NCBI RefSeq assembly: GCF_011044255.1 | Contig: NZ_CP049107.1 | Span: 2,319,501 to 2,383,500 of the forward strand | Length of the DNA: 64,000 nucleotides | Source: Rhizorhabdus phycosphaerae | GTDB lineage: Bacteria > Pseudomonadota > Alphaproteobacteria > Sphingomonadales > Sphingomonadaceae | Reading direction: 5' to 3' | Shown here: positions 1 to 8,246 of the stretch, piece by piece | How positions within the stretch are numbered: position 1 is the first letter of the stretch | How the letters are laid out: each line of letters begins with the position of its first letter | Program-made: the position numbers and the translations under genes | Notes under the pieces: generated by a model | Told to the model about the DNA's origin: nothing | Database searches by the model: none | Seen by the model: only the letters and a program-made list of their open reading frames with translations

Positions 1-161
1 TGAGCTTCCCGCTCCTCTGTGGCACGCCCGAGACGGTGGCGAGCAAGATCAACGATATCGTCGCAGAAACCGGCGTTCCCGGCGTGATGATGAGTTGGCT
101 CGATTTTACCGCAGGCATTCGCGAATTCGGCGAGAAGATCGCGCCGAAGGTCAGATATTGA
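1..161 (+). CDS. LLM-class flavin-dependent oxidoreductase, C-terminal end only
   Basis: The window opens inside this gene; only the last 52 codons are present, in the frame starting at base 3 and ending at the TGA of 159-161. The visible tail reads like the C-terminus of bacterial-luciferase-like (LLM) flavin oxidoreductases: a CGTPETVASKI segment, typical of the helix after the last barrel strand, followed by a GVPGVMMSW strand and a final helix. Such enzymes use reduced F420 or FMN to oxidise or desulfonate small substrates. Its stop overlaps the probable TTG start of the lyase gene, so it is likely the upstream member of the same operon. The family call rests on a short tail and is moderate; substrate cannot be inferred. 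Confidence 0.55.
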   Translation, partial: SFPLLCGTPETVASKINDIVAETGVPGVMMSWLDFTAGIREFGEKIAPKVRY

Positions 162-1090
162 ACGGACACCATCCAGTGACGATTGATCGCATCAGCTTCG
201 TCGAGGTCGGACCTCGCGACGGGCTCCAGAATGAAAAGCAGGTCATCGAGACCGCAGACAAGATCGAGCTCATCCGCCGCTCGATCGACGCGGGCGCCCG
301 CCGGATCGAGGTGACCAGCTTCGTGAACCCGCGCCGCGTACCCCAGATGGCCGACGCCGACGATCTTTGCGCGCTGCTGCCCGAGGCGGACGGCGTCAGC
401 TATATCGGTCTTGTGATGAACATGCGCGGCGCCGAACGCGCCATCGCCACGAACCGTCTCCACGAGCTTGGCGCGGTGTGCGTGTCGACGGACAGTTTCG
501 CCATGGCGAACCAGGGCCAGACCAGCGACGAATCGGTCGAGGCCGCGAAAGCCATAATCCGCGCCGCGCAGGACGCCGGCCTGAAGGGGCAGGTGACGAT
601 CGGTGCCTCCTTCGGCTGTCCGTTCGAGGGCGAGGTCGATCCCGATCGCGTCGTCGCCATGGCCGTCGCGCTGGCGGAAGCGAATCCGATCGAGATCGGG
701 CTGGCCGATACGATCGGCGTCGCCGATCCCGCGAGCGTTTCCCGTCTGGTGAACAAAGTGGCCGAAGCGATTGCGCCGATTCCGGTGCGTGTCCACTTCC
801 ACAATACGCGCGGCACCGGCATCGCCAATGTGTGGGCGGCAGTACAATCGGGCGCCACGATCGTCGATGCTTCGCTTGGCGGACTGGGCGGATGCCCCTT
901 CGCCCCCGGAGCCGCCGGCAACGTCGCCAGCGAGGATGTCGTCTATATGCTGCACCGTGCAGGAATATCCACCGGGCTGGACCTTGCCCGCCTGGTCGAA
1001 ACCAACGCCTGGTTCAGCGAGATCATGCAACGCAAACTTCCCGGGATGGTGGCGCAGGCGCCGCTCTTCCCCAAGACCGTACAGGAGTAG
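158..1090 (+). CDS. Hydroxymethylglutaryl-CoA lyase-like (HMGL) aldolase
   Basis: A TIM-barrel aldolase of the HMG-CoA lyase family, which splits 3-hydroxy-3-methylglutaryl-CoA or a related 3-hydroxyacyl-CoA by retro-Claisen cleavage. The strand-1 motif VEVGPRDGLQNE (catalytic Arg20-Asp21), the metal-binding VHFHNTRG segment and the signature GLGGCPFAPGAAGN with catalytic Cys246 are all present. Length (310 aa) is normal. I chose TTG at 158 because it overlaps the upstream stop and has GAAGG 7 bases before it; GTG at 176 is the alternative. Being next to a CoA-transferase and hydantoinase-type genes, it probably cleaves a branched CoA thioester in a catabolic route and need not be the leucine-pathway enzyme. 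Citramalyl-CoA-type lyases belong to the same family. Confidence 0.85.
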   Translation: MNGHHPVTIDRISFVEVGPRDGLQNEKQVIETADKIELIRRSIDAGARRIEVTSFVNPRRVPQMADADDLCALLPEADGVSYIGLVMNMRGAERAIATNRLHELGAVCVSTDSFAMANQGQTSDESVEAAKAIIRAAQDAGLKGQVTIGASFGCPFEGEVDPDRVVAMAVALAEANPIEIGLADTIGVADPASVSRLVNKVAEAIAPIPVRVHFHNTRGTGIANVWAAVQSGATIVDASLGGLGGCPFAPGAAGNVASEDVVYMLHRAGISTGLDLARLVETNAWFSEIMQRKLPGMVAQAPLFPKTVQE

Positions 1091-1096
1091 AAACGA

Positions 1097-3145
1097 ATGG
1101 GTTATCGCCTGGGCGTGGACGTCGGAGGAACCTTCACCGATCTCCTGCTATTCGACGTCGAAAGCGGAGCCTTCTGGCGTCACAAGACGCCGTCGACTCC
1201 TCACGACAGTTCCGAAGGCATCCTCAATGGCGTCGTCGCCATCTGCGAGAAGGCGGGCGTAACCCCGGCCGATGTCGAGTTCTTCCTGCACGGCACCACC
1301 GTCGCCACCAATGCGGTGCTCGAGGGCAAGGGATCGCGGGTCGGCCTGGTCACGACCGAGGGCTATCGCCACATCATGCAGATTGCCCGCAGCTATGTGC
1401 CGGGCGGCCTCGCGGGATGGATCGTGTGGCCCAAGCCGCAGCCGCTCGCCGCGCTCGAGGACACCGTCACCATCAAGGGTCGCATGAATGCGGACGGCCA
1501 GGAAGTCCGGCCGATCGACGATGCCGACATCCGCGCCCAGCTCGAAGTGCTGAAGGCACAGGGCGTCGAGGCGATCACGGTCAGCCTGATCAACGCCTAT
1601 CTCAACGGCGCGCACGAGAAGCGCGTCGGCGAACTGGCCGCCGAGATCATGCCGGGCGTTCCGGTCTCGCTCAGCCACGAAGTCTTGCCCGAAATGCAGG
1701 AATATGAGCGCACCCTGACGACCGTCGCCAATGCGTCGGTTCGTCCGGTGGTCGGCAAATATGTGTCCAATCTGCGCAACAAGCTCGCCTCGGCGGGCAT
1801 GGCCGGCAAGCTGTCGCTGCTGCGCTCGGACGGCGGCCTTATGTCGGCGCAGAAGGCCGAGGAGCATCCGGTCAACATCCTGATGTCGGGCCCGGCCGGC
1901 GGCGTCACCGGCGCGATCTGGGTCGGCCGCAATGCCGGTATCAAGAACATCCTGACGCTCGACGTCGGCGGCACCTCGACAGACGTCGCGCTGATCGAAA
2001 ATCTCGAGGCACGGCGCGTCCGCACCACCGAAGTCGGCCACCTTTCGGTCCGCGCCTCGGCGCTCGACGTGAAGACGGTGGGCGCCGGCGGCGGCTCTAT
2101 CGCCTATGTGCCCGAACTGACCAAGGCGCTGCGCGTCGGCCCGCAGTCGGCGGGTGCGGTTCCTGGCCCGGTCGCCTATGGCAAGGGCGGCACGCTGCCG
2201 ACCGTGACCGATGCCAATGTCGTGCTCGGCTATCTGCCCGAGGCGCTGCTTGGCGGCACCTTCAAGCTCGACCGCGAGGGCGCCAAGAAAGCGGTCCAGA
2301 CGATCGCCGACGCGCTCGGCATCGGCCTGATGGAAGCCGCACGCGGCATCATCGACATCGTCAACGAGAATATGTTCGGCGCGCTGCGCATGATCTCGGT
2401 CCAGCAGGGCTATGATCCGCGCGACTTCGCGCTGATGGGCTTCGGCGGAGCCGGCCCGCTCCACGTCAACGCTGTCGCGCGGCTGATGGGCAGCTGGCCG
2501 GCCGTTTCGCCGGTCAGCCCCGGCGTGCTCTGCGCGCTCGGCGACGCCACGACCCAGATGCGCACCGAGACGGCGCGCAGCTTCTCGCGCCTCGCCACCC
2601 ACACCAAGGCCGAGGAACTGATTGCCATTCTCGACGAGATGGCGGAGCAGACCCGCGCCGAGCTCAAGTCCGATGGCGTTCCTGACTCGGAGATCACCAG
2701 CCAGTTCGAAGTCGACGTCCGCTATGCGGGCCAGGCGTTCGAGGTGCCGCTGACGATCAGCTCCGACCTGCTCCGCGAGGACGGCATCGACGGCATCCTC
2801 AAGCGCTTCGACGAAGAGCATCACCGGCTCTTCACCTTCAACATGGATACGCCGCACGAGATCGTGAACCTGCGCGCCGTCGCGCTGGGCCGCGCGCTCG
2901 ATCTGCCGGCAGCCGAACTGCCCAAGGGCGACGGCAATCCGATCGCCGCCAAGATGCGCGACCACAGCCTGTGGATGGACGGCAAGGAGCAGCCGGCGGT
3001 CATCTATGACCGGTCCAAGCTGCGCCAGGGCGACGTCATCCCCGGCCCGGCGATCGTCATCGAGATGGACTCGACGACGCTGATCGAGAGCGGCTGCGTC
3101 GCCACCGTCGACCATGTCGGCAACATCCTGATCAACCCGGCCTGA
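1097..3145 (+). CDS. Hydantoinase/oxoprolinase family protein, subunit A
   Basis: ATP-binding subunit of the hydantoinase A/oxoprolinase superfamily, whose members include N-methylhydantoinase, 5-oxoprolinase, caprolactamase and acetone or acetophenone carboxylases. The N-terminus carries the ASKHA nucleotide-binding signature GVDVGGTFTDLLLFD, and a second phosphate motif, LDVGGTSTDVALIE, lies near residue 295. HGTT and GPAGGV motifs between them are typical. The protein is 682 aa, normal for a separate A subunit. It starts 6 bases after the lyase gene and is followed 14 bases later by its B subunit, with a GAGGGAGGGG ribosome site between them. ATP-dependent phosphorylation of an amide or enol oxygen is expected; the real substrate is unknown. 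Confidence 0.85.
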   Translation: MGYRLGVDVGGTFTDLLLFDVESGAFWRHKTPSTPHDSSEGILNGVVAICEKAGVTPADVEFFLHGTTVATNAVLEGKGSRVGLVTTEGYRHIMQIARSYVPGGLAGWIVWPKPQPLAALEDTVTIKGRMNADGQEVRPIDDADIRAQLEVLKAQGVEAITVSLINAYLNGAHEKRVGELAAEIMPGVPVSLSHEVLPEMQEYERTLTTVANASVRPVVGKYVSNLRNKLASAGMAGKLSLLRSDGGLMSAQKAEEHPVNILMSGPAGGVTGAIWVGRNAGIKNILTLDVGGTSTDVALIENLEARRVRTTEVGHLSVRASALDVKTVGAGGGSIAYVPELTKALRVGPQSAGAVPGPVAYGKGGTLPTVTDANVVLGYLPEALLGGTFKLDREGAKKAVQTIADALGIGLMEAARGIIDIVNENMFGALRMISVQQGYDPRDFALMGFGGAGPLHVNAVARLMGSWPAVSPVSPGVLCALGDATTQMRTETARSFSRLATHTKAEELIAILDEMAEQTRAELKSDGVPDSEITSQFEVDVRYAGQAFEVPLTISSDLLREDGIDGILKRFDEEHHRLFTFNMDTPHEIVNLRAVALGRALDLPAAELPKGDGNPIAAKMRDHSLWMDGKEQPAVIYDRSKLRQGDVIPGPAIVIEMDSTTLIESGCVATVDHVGNILINPA

Positions 3146-3159
3146 GGGAGGGGACAAGC

Positions 3160-5046
3160 ATGCCCGCAACGATCGTCGAAACCAATCCGACCCCGTTCAA
3201 CCGGGTCGAGATCGACCCCGTCACGCTCGAAGTGATCGAGAACGCGCTCCGCAACGCCCGTATCGAGATGGACGCAACGCTCGTGCGTACCGCCATGTCG
3301 CCGGGCATTCGCGAGCAGGGTGACGCCTTTCCGCTGATCGCCGATCACACCGGCAAGATGATCGTCGGCCAGTTCGGTTCGTTCATCGGCGGCTTCCTCA
3401 AGAGCTTCGACGGAACGCTGGAGGAGGGCGACATGATCTTCCTCTCCGATCCGTACAGCTGCGAGGGCGCGATCAGCCACTCGAACGACTGGCTCGTCCT
3501 CCTGCCCGTGTTCAAGGACGGTCGCCTGCTCGCCTATACCGCGATGTTCGGCCACCAGTCGGACATCGGCGGCAAGGTCGTCGGCTCGATGCCGATCAAC
3601 GCCCGCTCGATCTTCGAGGAAGGCGTGCGCATCCCGCCGGTCAAGATCTGGAAGAAGGGTGAATATAATGCGGATCTGATGAAGCTGGTGATGCACCAGA
3701 CCCGCAAGCCCGACTGGTGCCAGGCCGATCTCAACGCGCTCATCGCCTCGTGCCGCGTGGCCGCCCGCCGCGTCGCCGAGATCGCCGAGCGCTTCGGTGA
3801 CGACGTCTATGTCTCGGCCACGCAGGAACTGCTCGCCCGCAACCATCGCGCGATGAAGCAGCTGCTCGGTCAGGCCGTGTCCGAGGAACCGGTCAGCTTC
3901 GAGGATTATATCTGCGACGACGGTATGGGTTACGGCCCGTACAAGATCAAATGCACGATGCGCCGCGAGGGCGAGAAGGTCGTTCTCGACTTTGATGGCA
4001 CCGACCCGCAGAGCAGCGCGTCGATCAACTTCTATCTCAACGAAAACATGTTCAAGATGTTCTTCGGCATCTACATGATCATGGTCTTCGACCCGCAGAT
4101 CCTGTTCAACGACGGCTTCTACGACCTGATCGAAGTCCGCATCCCGGAAGGATCGCTGCTCAAGCCGAAATTCCCGGCGGCGCTTTCGGGACGCACCCAT
4201 GCGCTCGGCCGCATCTTCGACATATTGGGCGGCCTGCTCGGCCAAAAGACGCCCGAGTTCCTTAATGCTGCCGGCTTCTCCTCCTCGCCGCACCTGTTCT
4301 ACTCGGGCAACGACACGCGCCCGGGCAAGGGCAACCAGTGGTTCCAGCTGTTCCAGATCGGCTTCGGCGGCATCCCCGGCCGGCCGATGGGCGACGGACC
4401 CGACGGACACTCTCTGTGGCCGGGCTTCACCAATGTACCGAACGAATTTCTCGAGCGCTATTTCCCCATGATGATCGAGGGGTACGAAACCGAGCCCGAC
4501 AGCGGCGGCGCCGGTCTGCACCGCGGCGGCAACGGCATCCGCATGAGCTATCGCTTCCTCGCCGAAGGCACGATCAGCATCCATGACGATCGCTGGTTCG
4601 TGCCCCCCTGGGGCGTCAATGGCGGCGATCCCGGCAAGCGCGCGCGCAAGATCCTCGAAAAGGCCGATGGCACCCAGATCATCGTCGGCAACAAGGTCGA
4701 GGATGTCGAGGTCGAAGCCGGCGATATCCTGCACTTCATCACCTGGGGCGGCGGCGGCTGGGGCGACCCGCTCGAGCGTGACCCCGCGCTGGTTGCCAAG
4801 GAGATCACGCAGGGGCTGGTCACGGTCGAAGGCGCCCGCGCCTATGGCGTCGTCATTACCGCGGACGGATCGATCGACATGGCCGGCACGACCGCGCTGC
4901 GCGACAGCATGCGGACCCAGCGCGGGCCGACGACGGTGTTCAATTTTGGTCCTGGTATCGAAGCGCTGCGCGCCGGCTGCGAGGCGGAGACGGGCCTGCC
5001 CGCGCCGATCCAGCCGACTTGGCCCCATCTCGAAGCTGCGGAGTGA
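3160..5046 (+). CDS. Hydantoinase/oxoprolinase family protein, subunit B
   Basis: Partner of the preceding A subunit. The N-terminal block DPVTLEVIENALRNARIEMD is the hallmark start of hydantoinase B proteins, followed by LVRTAMSPGIREQGDAF and the metal-site region with GHQSDIGG, where His and Asp residues sit. At 628 aa it has the usual length of the B subunit. In this superfamily the B subunit carries out ring hydrolysis or carboxylation after the A subunit activates the substrate with ATP. The A-B order and short spacing indicate co-translation. Acetophenone-carboxylase-type and lactamase-type members cannot be separated by eye, and no small gamma subunit of acetone carboxylase is seen nearby. 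Confidence 0.85.
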   Translation: MPATIVETNPTPFNRVEIDPVTLEVIENALRNARIEMDATLVRTAMSPGIREQGDAFPLIADHTGKMIVGQFGSFIGGFLKSFDGTLEEGDMIFLSDPYSCEGAISHSNDWLVLLPVFKDGRLLAYTAMFGHQSDIGGKVVGSMPINARSIFEEGVRIPPVKIWKKGEYNADLMKLVMHQTRKPDWCQADLNALIASCRVAARRVAEIAERFGDDVYVSATQELLARNHRAMKQLLGQAVSEEPVSFEDYICDDGMGYGPYKIKCTMRREGEKVVLDFDGTDPQSSASINFYLNENMFKMFFGIYMIMVFDPQILFNDGFYDLIEVRIPEGSLLKPKFPAALSGRTHALGRIFDILGGLLGQKTPEFLNAAGFSSSPHLFYSGNDTRPGKGNQWFQLFQIGFGGIPGRPMGDGPDGHSLWPGFTNVPNEFLERYFPMMIEGYETEPDSGGAGLHRGGNGIRMSYRFLAEGTISIHDDRWFVPPWGVNGGDPGKRARKILEKADGTQIIVGNKVEDVEVEAGDILHFITWGGGGWGDPLERDPALVAKEITQGLVTVEGARAYGVVITADGSIDMAGTTALRDSMRTQRGPTTVFNFGPGIEALRAGCEAETGLPAPIQPTWPHLEAAE

Positions 5047-5049
5047 ATC

Positions 5050-6240
5050 GTGGAGAATAAAGGTGCTTTGAAGGACATCCGCGTGGTGGAGCTGGGGCAG
5101 CTCCTCGCGGGGCCCTTCTGCGGACAGTTGCTGGGCGACATGGGCGCCGACATCATCAAGGTCGAGCCGCCGGGCGCGGGCGATCCGATGCGGCAGTGGG
5201 GCCAGGGCGATCGCAAGGTCAACTGGGAGGTCATCGCCCGCAACAAGCGTTCGGTGACCGCCAACCTGCGCGTGCCCGAGGGCCAGAAGCTGGTCCGCGA
5301 GTTGATCCGCCATGCCGACATAGTGGTCGAGAATTTCAAGCCTGGCACGCTCGAGAAATGGGGTCTTGGCCCGGACGTGCTGCTCGCCGAGCAGCCCGGC
5401 CTGATCATCGCCCGTATGTCGGGCTATGGCCAGACCGGCCCCTATGCCGACCGCGCCGGCTTCGGCGGGATCGGCGAGGCGATGGGCGGCTGGCGCTATG
5501 TCGTCGGCGAGCCCGACCGGCCGCCGAGTCGCATGGGCATCTCGATCGGCGACACGCTGACCGCAACCTATGGCTGCATGGGCGTGCTTGCCGCGCTCCA
5601 CTCGCGCGAGCGCACCGGCCAGGGTCAGGTGATCGACGCGGCCCTGTACGAATCTGTGCTGCAGGTCATGGAGAGCCTGGTGCCCGAATATGACCTGATG
5701 GGCATCATTCGCGAACGCTCGGGCTCGATCCTGCCGGGCATCGCGCCGTCCAACGTCTATCGTTGCAAGGACGGCGAGTTCATGATCGGGGCGAACAAGG
5801 ACGAGATCTTCAAGCGTCTCGCCATCGCCATGGGTCGGGCCGAACTGGGCGAAGACGAGCGCTATGCGACGCATATCGCGCGCGGCATCAACCAGACCGA
5901 ACTCGACAATCTGATCGACGACTGGACCCAGACCCTCACCGTCGACGAGCTGGAAGAGATCACGACCCGCTTCTCGATTCCGGCCGGGCGCGTCTATCGT
6001 GCTCCAGAGATGCTCGCCGATCCGCATTTCCAGGCGCGCGAGGCGATCGTCGAGGTCGAGACCGAGAGGTTCGGCAAGCTCAAGATGCAGAACGCCTTCC
6101 CGAAGCTGTCGAAGACCCCGAGCGGCGTGCGCCGCCCGGCGCCGTCGGCACCGGGCCAGCACAATGCCGAGATCTACGGTGAACTGCTGGGCCTCGACGA
6201 GGGCAAGCTGGCACAACTGAAGGAAGCAGGGATCGTTTGA
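5050..6240 (+). CDS. CaiB/BaiF (class III) CoA-transferase
   Basis: Family III CoA-transferase that moves CoA between carboxylic acids through an aspartyl-CoA thioester. Recognisable features are the opening VVELGQLLAGPFCGQLLGDM, the IIKVEPPGAGDPMR segment, RNKRSV, VVENFKPGT, SGYGQTGPYA and a conserved Asp in GISIGDTLTATYG that corresponds to the nucleophile region. The length of 396 aa is standard. Translation probably begins at GTG 5050, three bases after the upstream stop, and the gene overlaps the next one by one base, so the set is one operon. With the HMGL-type lyase it would give activation of a free acid followed by C-C cleavage; that pathway is an inference. Confidence 0.88.
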   Translation: MENKGALKDIRVVELGQLLAGPFCGQLLGDMGADIIKVEPPGAGDPMRQWGQGDRKVNWEVIARNKRSVTANLRVPEGQKLVRELIRHADIVVENFKPGTLEKWGLGPDVLLAEQPGLIIARMSGYGQTGPYADRAGFGGIGEAMGGWRYVVGEPDRPPSRMGISIGDTLTATYGCMGVLAALHSRERTGQGQVIDAALYESVLQVMESLVPEYDLMGIIRERSGSILPGIAPSNVYRCKDGEFMIGANKDEIFKRLAIAMGRAELGEDERYATHIARGINQTELDNLIDDWTQTLTVDELEEITTRFSIPAGRVYRAPEMLADPHFQAREAIVEVETERFGKLKMQNAFPKLSKTPSGVRRPAPSAPGQHNAEIYGELLGLDEGKLAQLKEAGIV

Positions 6241-6884
6241 TGATGGGACGCCCGGAAAAGGATCTTTCGGAAAATTACTCGGGAGCCTTTGACGGGCATC
6301 TCCGTCCCGGGCGCCGGGCGGCGCTCATCATCATCGATTTCGTCGTCGCCTATCTGGAGGAGGGCTCGCCGCTTTATGCCGGCGTCGAGCCCGCCTTCCA
6401 CAGCTGCGAGCGGCTGGCCGCCGCCGCGCGCGAGACGGGCGTCCCGGTCATCTTCACCAATGTCGAATATCAGCCCGGAGGCGCCGATGGCGGGGTCTTC
6501 TATCGCAAGGTGCCGGCGCTCAAGGTGTTCGAGCGCGGCAATCCCCTCGCCCGCTTCCCCGACAGCCTCAAGCCGGAAGGCGACGATCTGCTGATCACCA
6601 AGCGCTACGCTTCGTCCTTCTTCGGCACCCATCTGGCGGCCACGCTCACGGCGGACGGGATCGATACGCTGCTCATCACCGGGGTCTCGACCTCCGGCTG
6701 CGTCCGCGCCACCGCGCTCGACGCCTGCCAGCATGGCTTCATTCCGATCGTCGTCAGCGACGCCTGTGGCGACCGGCATCCGGGACCGCACGAAGCCAAC
6801 CTCTTCGATCTCCAGGCCAAATATGCCGAGGTGGTCGACGAGGCGGAAGCGCTGCGCATCATCGCGGACATGCAGGGCCGCTGA
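6240..6884 (+). CDS. Isochorismatase-fold cysteine hydrolase (N-carbamoylsarcosine amidase-like)
   Basis: Cysteine hydrolase of the isochorismatase superfamily. The catalytic triad is visible as Asp33 (ALIIIDF), Lys121 (LLITKRYASSFFGT) and Cys154 (GVSTSGCVRATALDA), and the VSTSGCVRATA block with the SFFGT motif is closest to N-carbamoylsarcosine or N-carbamoyl amide hydrolases. The gene starts at ATG 6240, overlapping the CoA-transferase stop by one base, with GAAGCAGGG just upstream. In creatinine catabolism a hydantoinase opens N-methylhydantoin and this type of enzyme removes the carbamoyl group, so pairing with the A and B subunits here is suggestive. Other amides, such as maleamate or nicotinamide, cannot be excluded. 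Confidence 0.82.
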   Translation: MMGRPEKDLSENYSGAFDGHLRPGRRAALIIIDFVVAYLEEGSPLYAGVEPAFHSCERLAAAARETGVPVIFTNVEYQPGGADGGVFYRKVPALKVFERGNPLARFPDSLKPEGDDLLITKRYASSFFGTHLAATLTADGIDTLLITGVSTSGCVRATALDACQHGFIPIVVSDACGDRHPGPHEANLFDLQAKYAEVVDEAEALRIIADMQGR

Positions 6885-7142
6885 CCCCGGAATCCGGCGC
6901 GGCTTGCCGCCGCCGGGCTTCCTCCTATATCTGGGCCATGGCCCTTTCCGCCGCCTTTCTCCGATTTCGCGCTTATGGGAGCAGTCTGATGACGCGCCCG
7001 CGCGCCTCGGAGCCTCGCGGCCTGCGCAGGGCCTGACGGGCACCGAGGCACAGTGGCGAGGCCCCAGCGGCCTCCCCTTCGTCCCACTGCATGCCGAAGC
7101 GCCCGACGGGCAGCATCGGCATCCGCGCGATCGGAACCGTCC

Positions 7143-7538
7143 ATGCCCCCCGACTCCCCCTCTTCCCGTCCCTTATCCCGTTCGGACCTGATGCTTCTCC
7201 AGAAGCGCCGCCCCATGATCGAGGCGGCGCTCGACCGTTGCCTGACCGGCGATGCTCCCGGCGGTTCGACCGGCGCGCGGCCGGCGAAGGCGCTCTTCGG
7301 CCTGCTGCTGCACCATCTGGCAACGGGCGCCACGCCGGCACCCGATGCCCTGCTCCCGTTCCGGCGTCATGCCAGCCGTTTCGGCGATGCCCTGCGCGCG
7401 ATCCTCGACGATGTGATCGGCAAGGATGGCTCGACCGACCTGTCGATGCGCTGCGTCGACGCTTTCTGGACCTGCCTGCGTCTCGCCGCACGACCCATGC
7501 CACGCGGCTCGATGGGCAACATTACCGCCAATTCATGA
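7143..7538 (+). CDS. Small hypothetical protein, faintly globin-like C-terminal half
   Basis: Uncertain 131-residue protein. I start it at ATG 7143 because upstream codons in frame are basic and low in complexity. The first 25 residues are Pro/Ser rich and disordered; the rest is probably all helical. The segment from about residue 60, with LLLHHLATG, RRHASRFGDALRAILDDVIG and then CVDAFWTCLRLAARPM, has the spacing of the last two helices of bacterial globins, but the expected proximal His context is not convincing. No ribosome site of note was found. It stands alone between the amidohydrolase operon and the iorAB pair. Codon usage fits a real gene; function is unknown. Confidence 0.45.
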   Translation: MPPDSPSSRPLSRSDLMLLQKRRPMIEAALDRCLTGDAPGGSTGARPAKALFGLLLHHLATGATPAPDALLPFRRHASRFGDALRAILDDVIGKDGSTDLSMRCVDAFWTCLRLAARPMPRGSMGNITANS

Positions 7539-7571
7539 TCCGGGCACGTCCCCGACAGGTGCCGGGGCCCA

Positions 7572-7655
7572 GAAGGAGCGGGCACACCGGTTCGCTCCTT
7601 CCCGGTGGCACCATGGCGCGGCGTCCGGCCCTCCCCCCTCGACCGGACGCCGCGC
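7572..7655. terminator. Two consecutive strong hairpins, candidate terminator
   Basis: Two hairpins follow the small gene ending at 7538. The first pairs 7572-7580 with 7593-7601 (9 bp, 12-base loop). The second pairs 7616-7628 with 7643-7655, a perfect 13-bp stem around a 14-base pyrimidine-rich loop. Neither has a clear run of T, so intrinsic termination is only a possibility; a REP-like sequence or RNA processing site is equally possible. Confidence 0.4.
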
Positions 7656-7781
7656 TCCCCCTTCCATAACGTGATCCCTTTTCGGCAATCTCCCAGGTGG
7701 CGGGGGTGAACTTCGCTTTCGATCGGGTTATGAAAAGCGCGATAGGGCTGGCGGCCGGACAGAAAGACGGGGGAGAGCGAG

Positions 7782-8246
7782 ATGTCGATCACATTGAAGG
7801 TCAATGGCGAGGAGCGCCGCTATGCAGGCGATCCGGAGATGCCGCTGCTTTGGTATCTCCGCGACGAGATCAATCTCCCGGGTACGAAGTTCGGCTGCGG
7901 CAAAGCCCTGTGCGGCGCCTGCACGGTGCACCTCGACGGCAACGCCGTCCGCTCCTGCCAGACCCCGATGTCGGCGGCAGAGGGCTTTTCGGTGACGACG
8001 ATCGAGGGACTGTCCACGACGGGCGATCATCCGGTCCAGAAGGCCTGGCGCGAGATCGGCGTGGCCCAGTGCGGCTATTGCCAGCCCGGGCAGATCATGC
8101 AGGCGGCAGCGCTGCTCAAGATGACGCCGAAGCCGACCGATGCCGACATCGACAGCGCCATGTCGGGCAATATCTGTCGCTGCGGCACCTATGACCGTAT
8201 CCGGGCCGCCATCAAGCGGGCGGCTTCGCAGGAGGCCGGCCGATGA
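7782..8246 (+). CDS. Molybdenum hydroxylase small subunit, two [2Fe-2S] clusters (IorA-like)
   Basis: Iron-sulfur subunit of a xanthine-oxidase-family molybdenum hydroxylase, like isoquinoline 1-oxidoreductase alpha. The N-terminal plant-ferredoxin-type cluster is seen in [13 protein letters not shown] with a further Cys in SCQTPM; the C-terminal cluster in QCGYCQPGQ and [11 protein letters not shown]. The length of 154 aa is typical. It passes electrons from the molybdenum subunit encoded directly downstream, with a 4-base ATGA overlap. GGGGGAGAGCG upstream of ATG 7782 is a good ribosome site. No FAD subunit is adjacent, as is usual for the two-subunit IorAB type that reduces a cytochrome or other external acceptor. 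Confidence 0.9.
   Translation: MSITLKVNGEERRYAGDPEMPLLWYLRDEINLPGTKFGCGKALCGACTVHLDGNAVRSCQTPMSAAEGFSVTTIEGLSTTGDHPVQKAWREIGVAQCGYCQPGQIMQAAALLKMTPKPTDADIDSAMSGNICRCGTYDRIRAAIKRAASQEAGR

Noticed and set aside
3004-6216. A 1070-codon open frame on the minus strand
   Set aside because: It runs antisense to hydantoinase B and the CoA-transferase, whose motifs are clear. Its translation has the Arg/Asp/His/Ala bias typical of antisense frames in GC-rich DNA and no domain.
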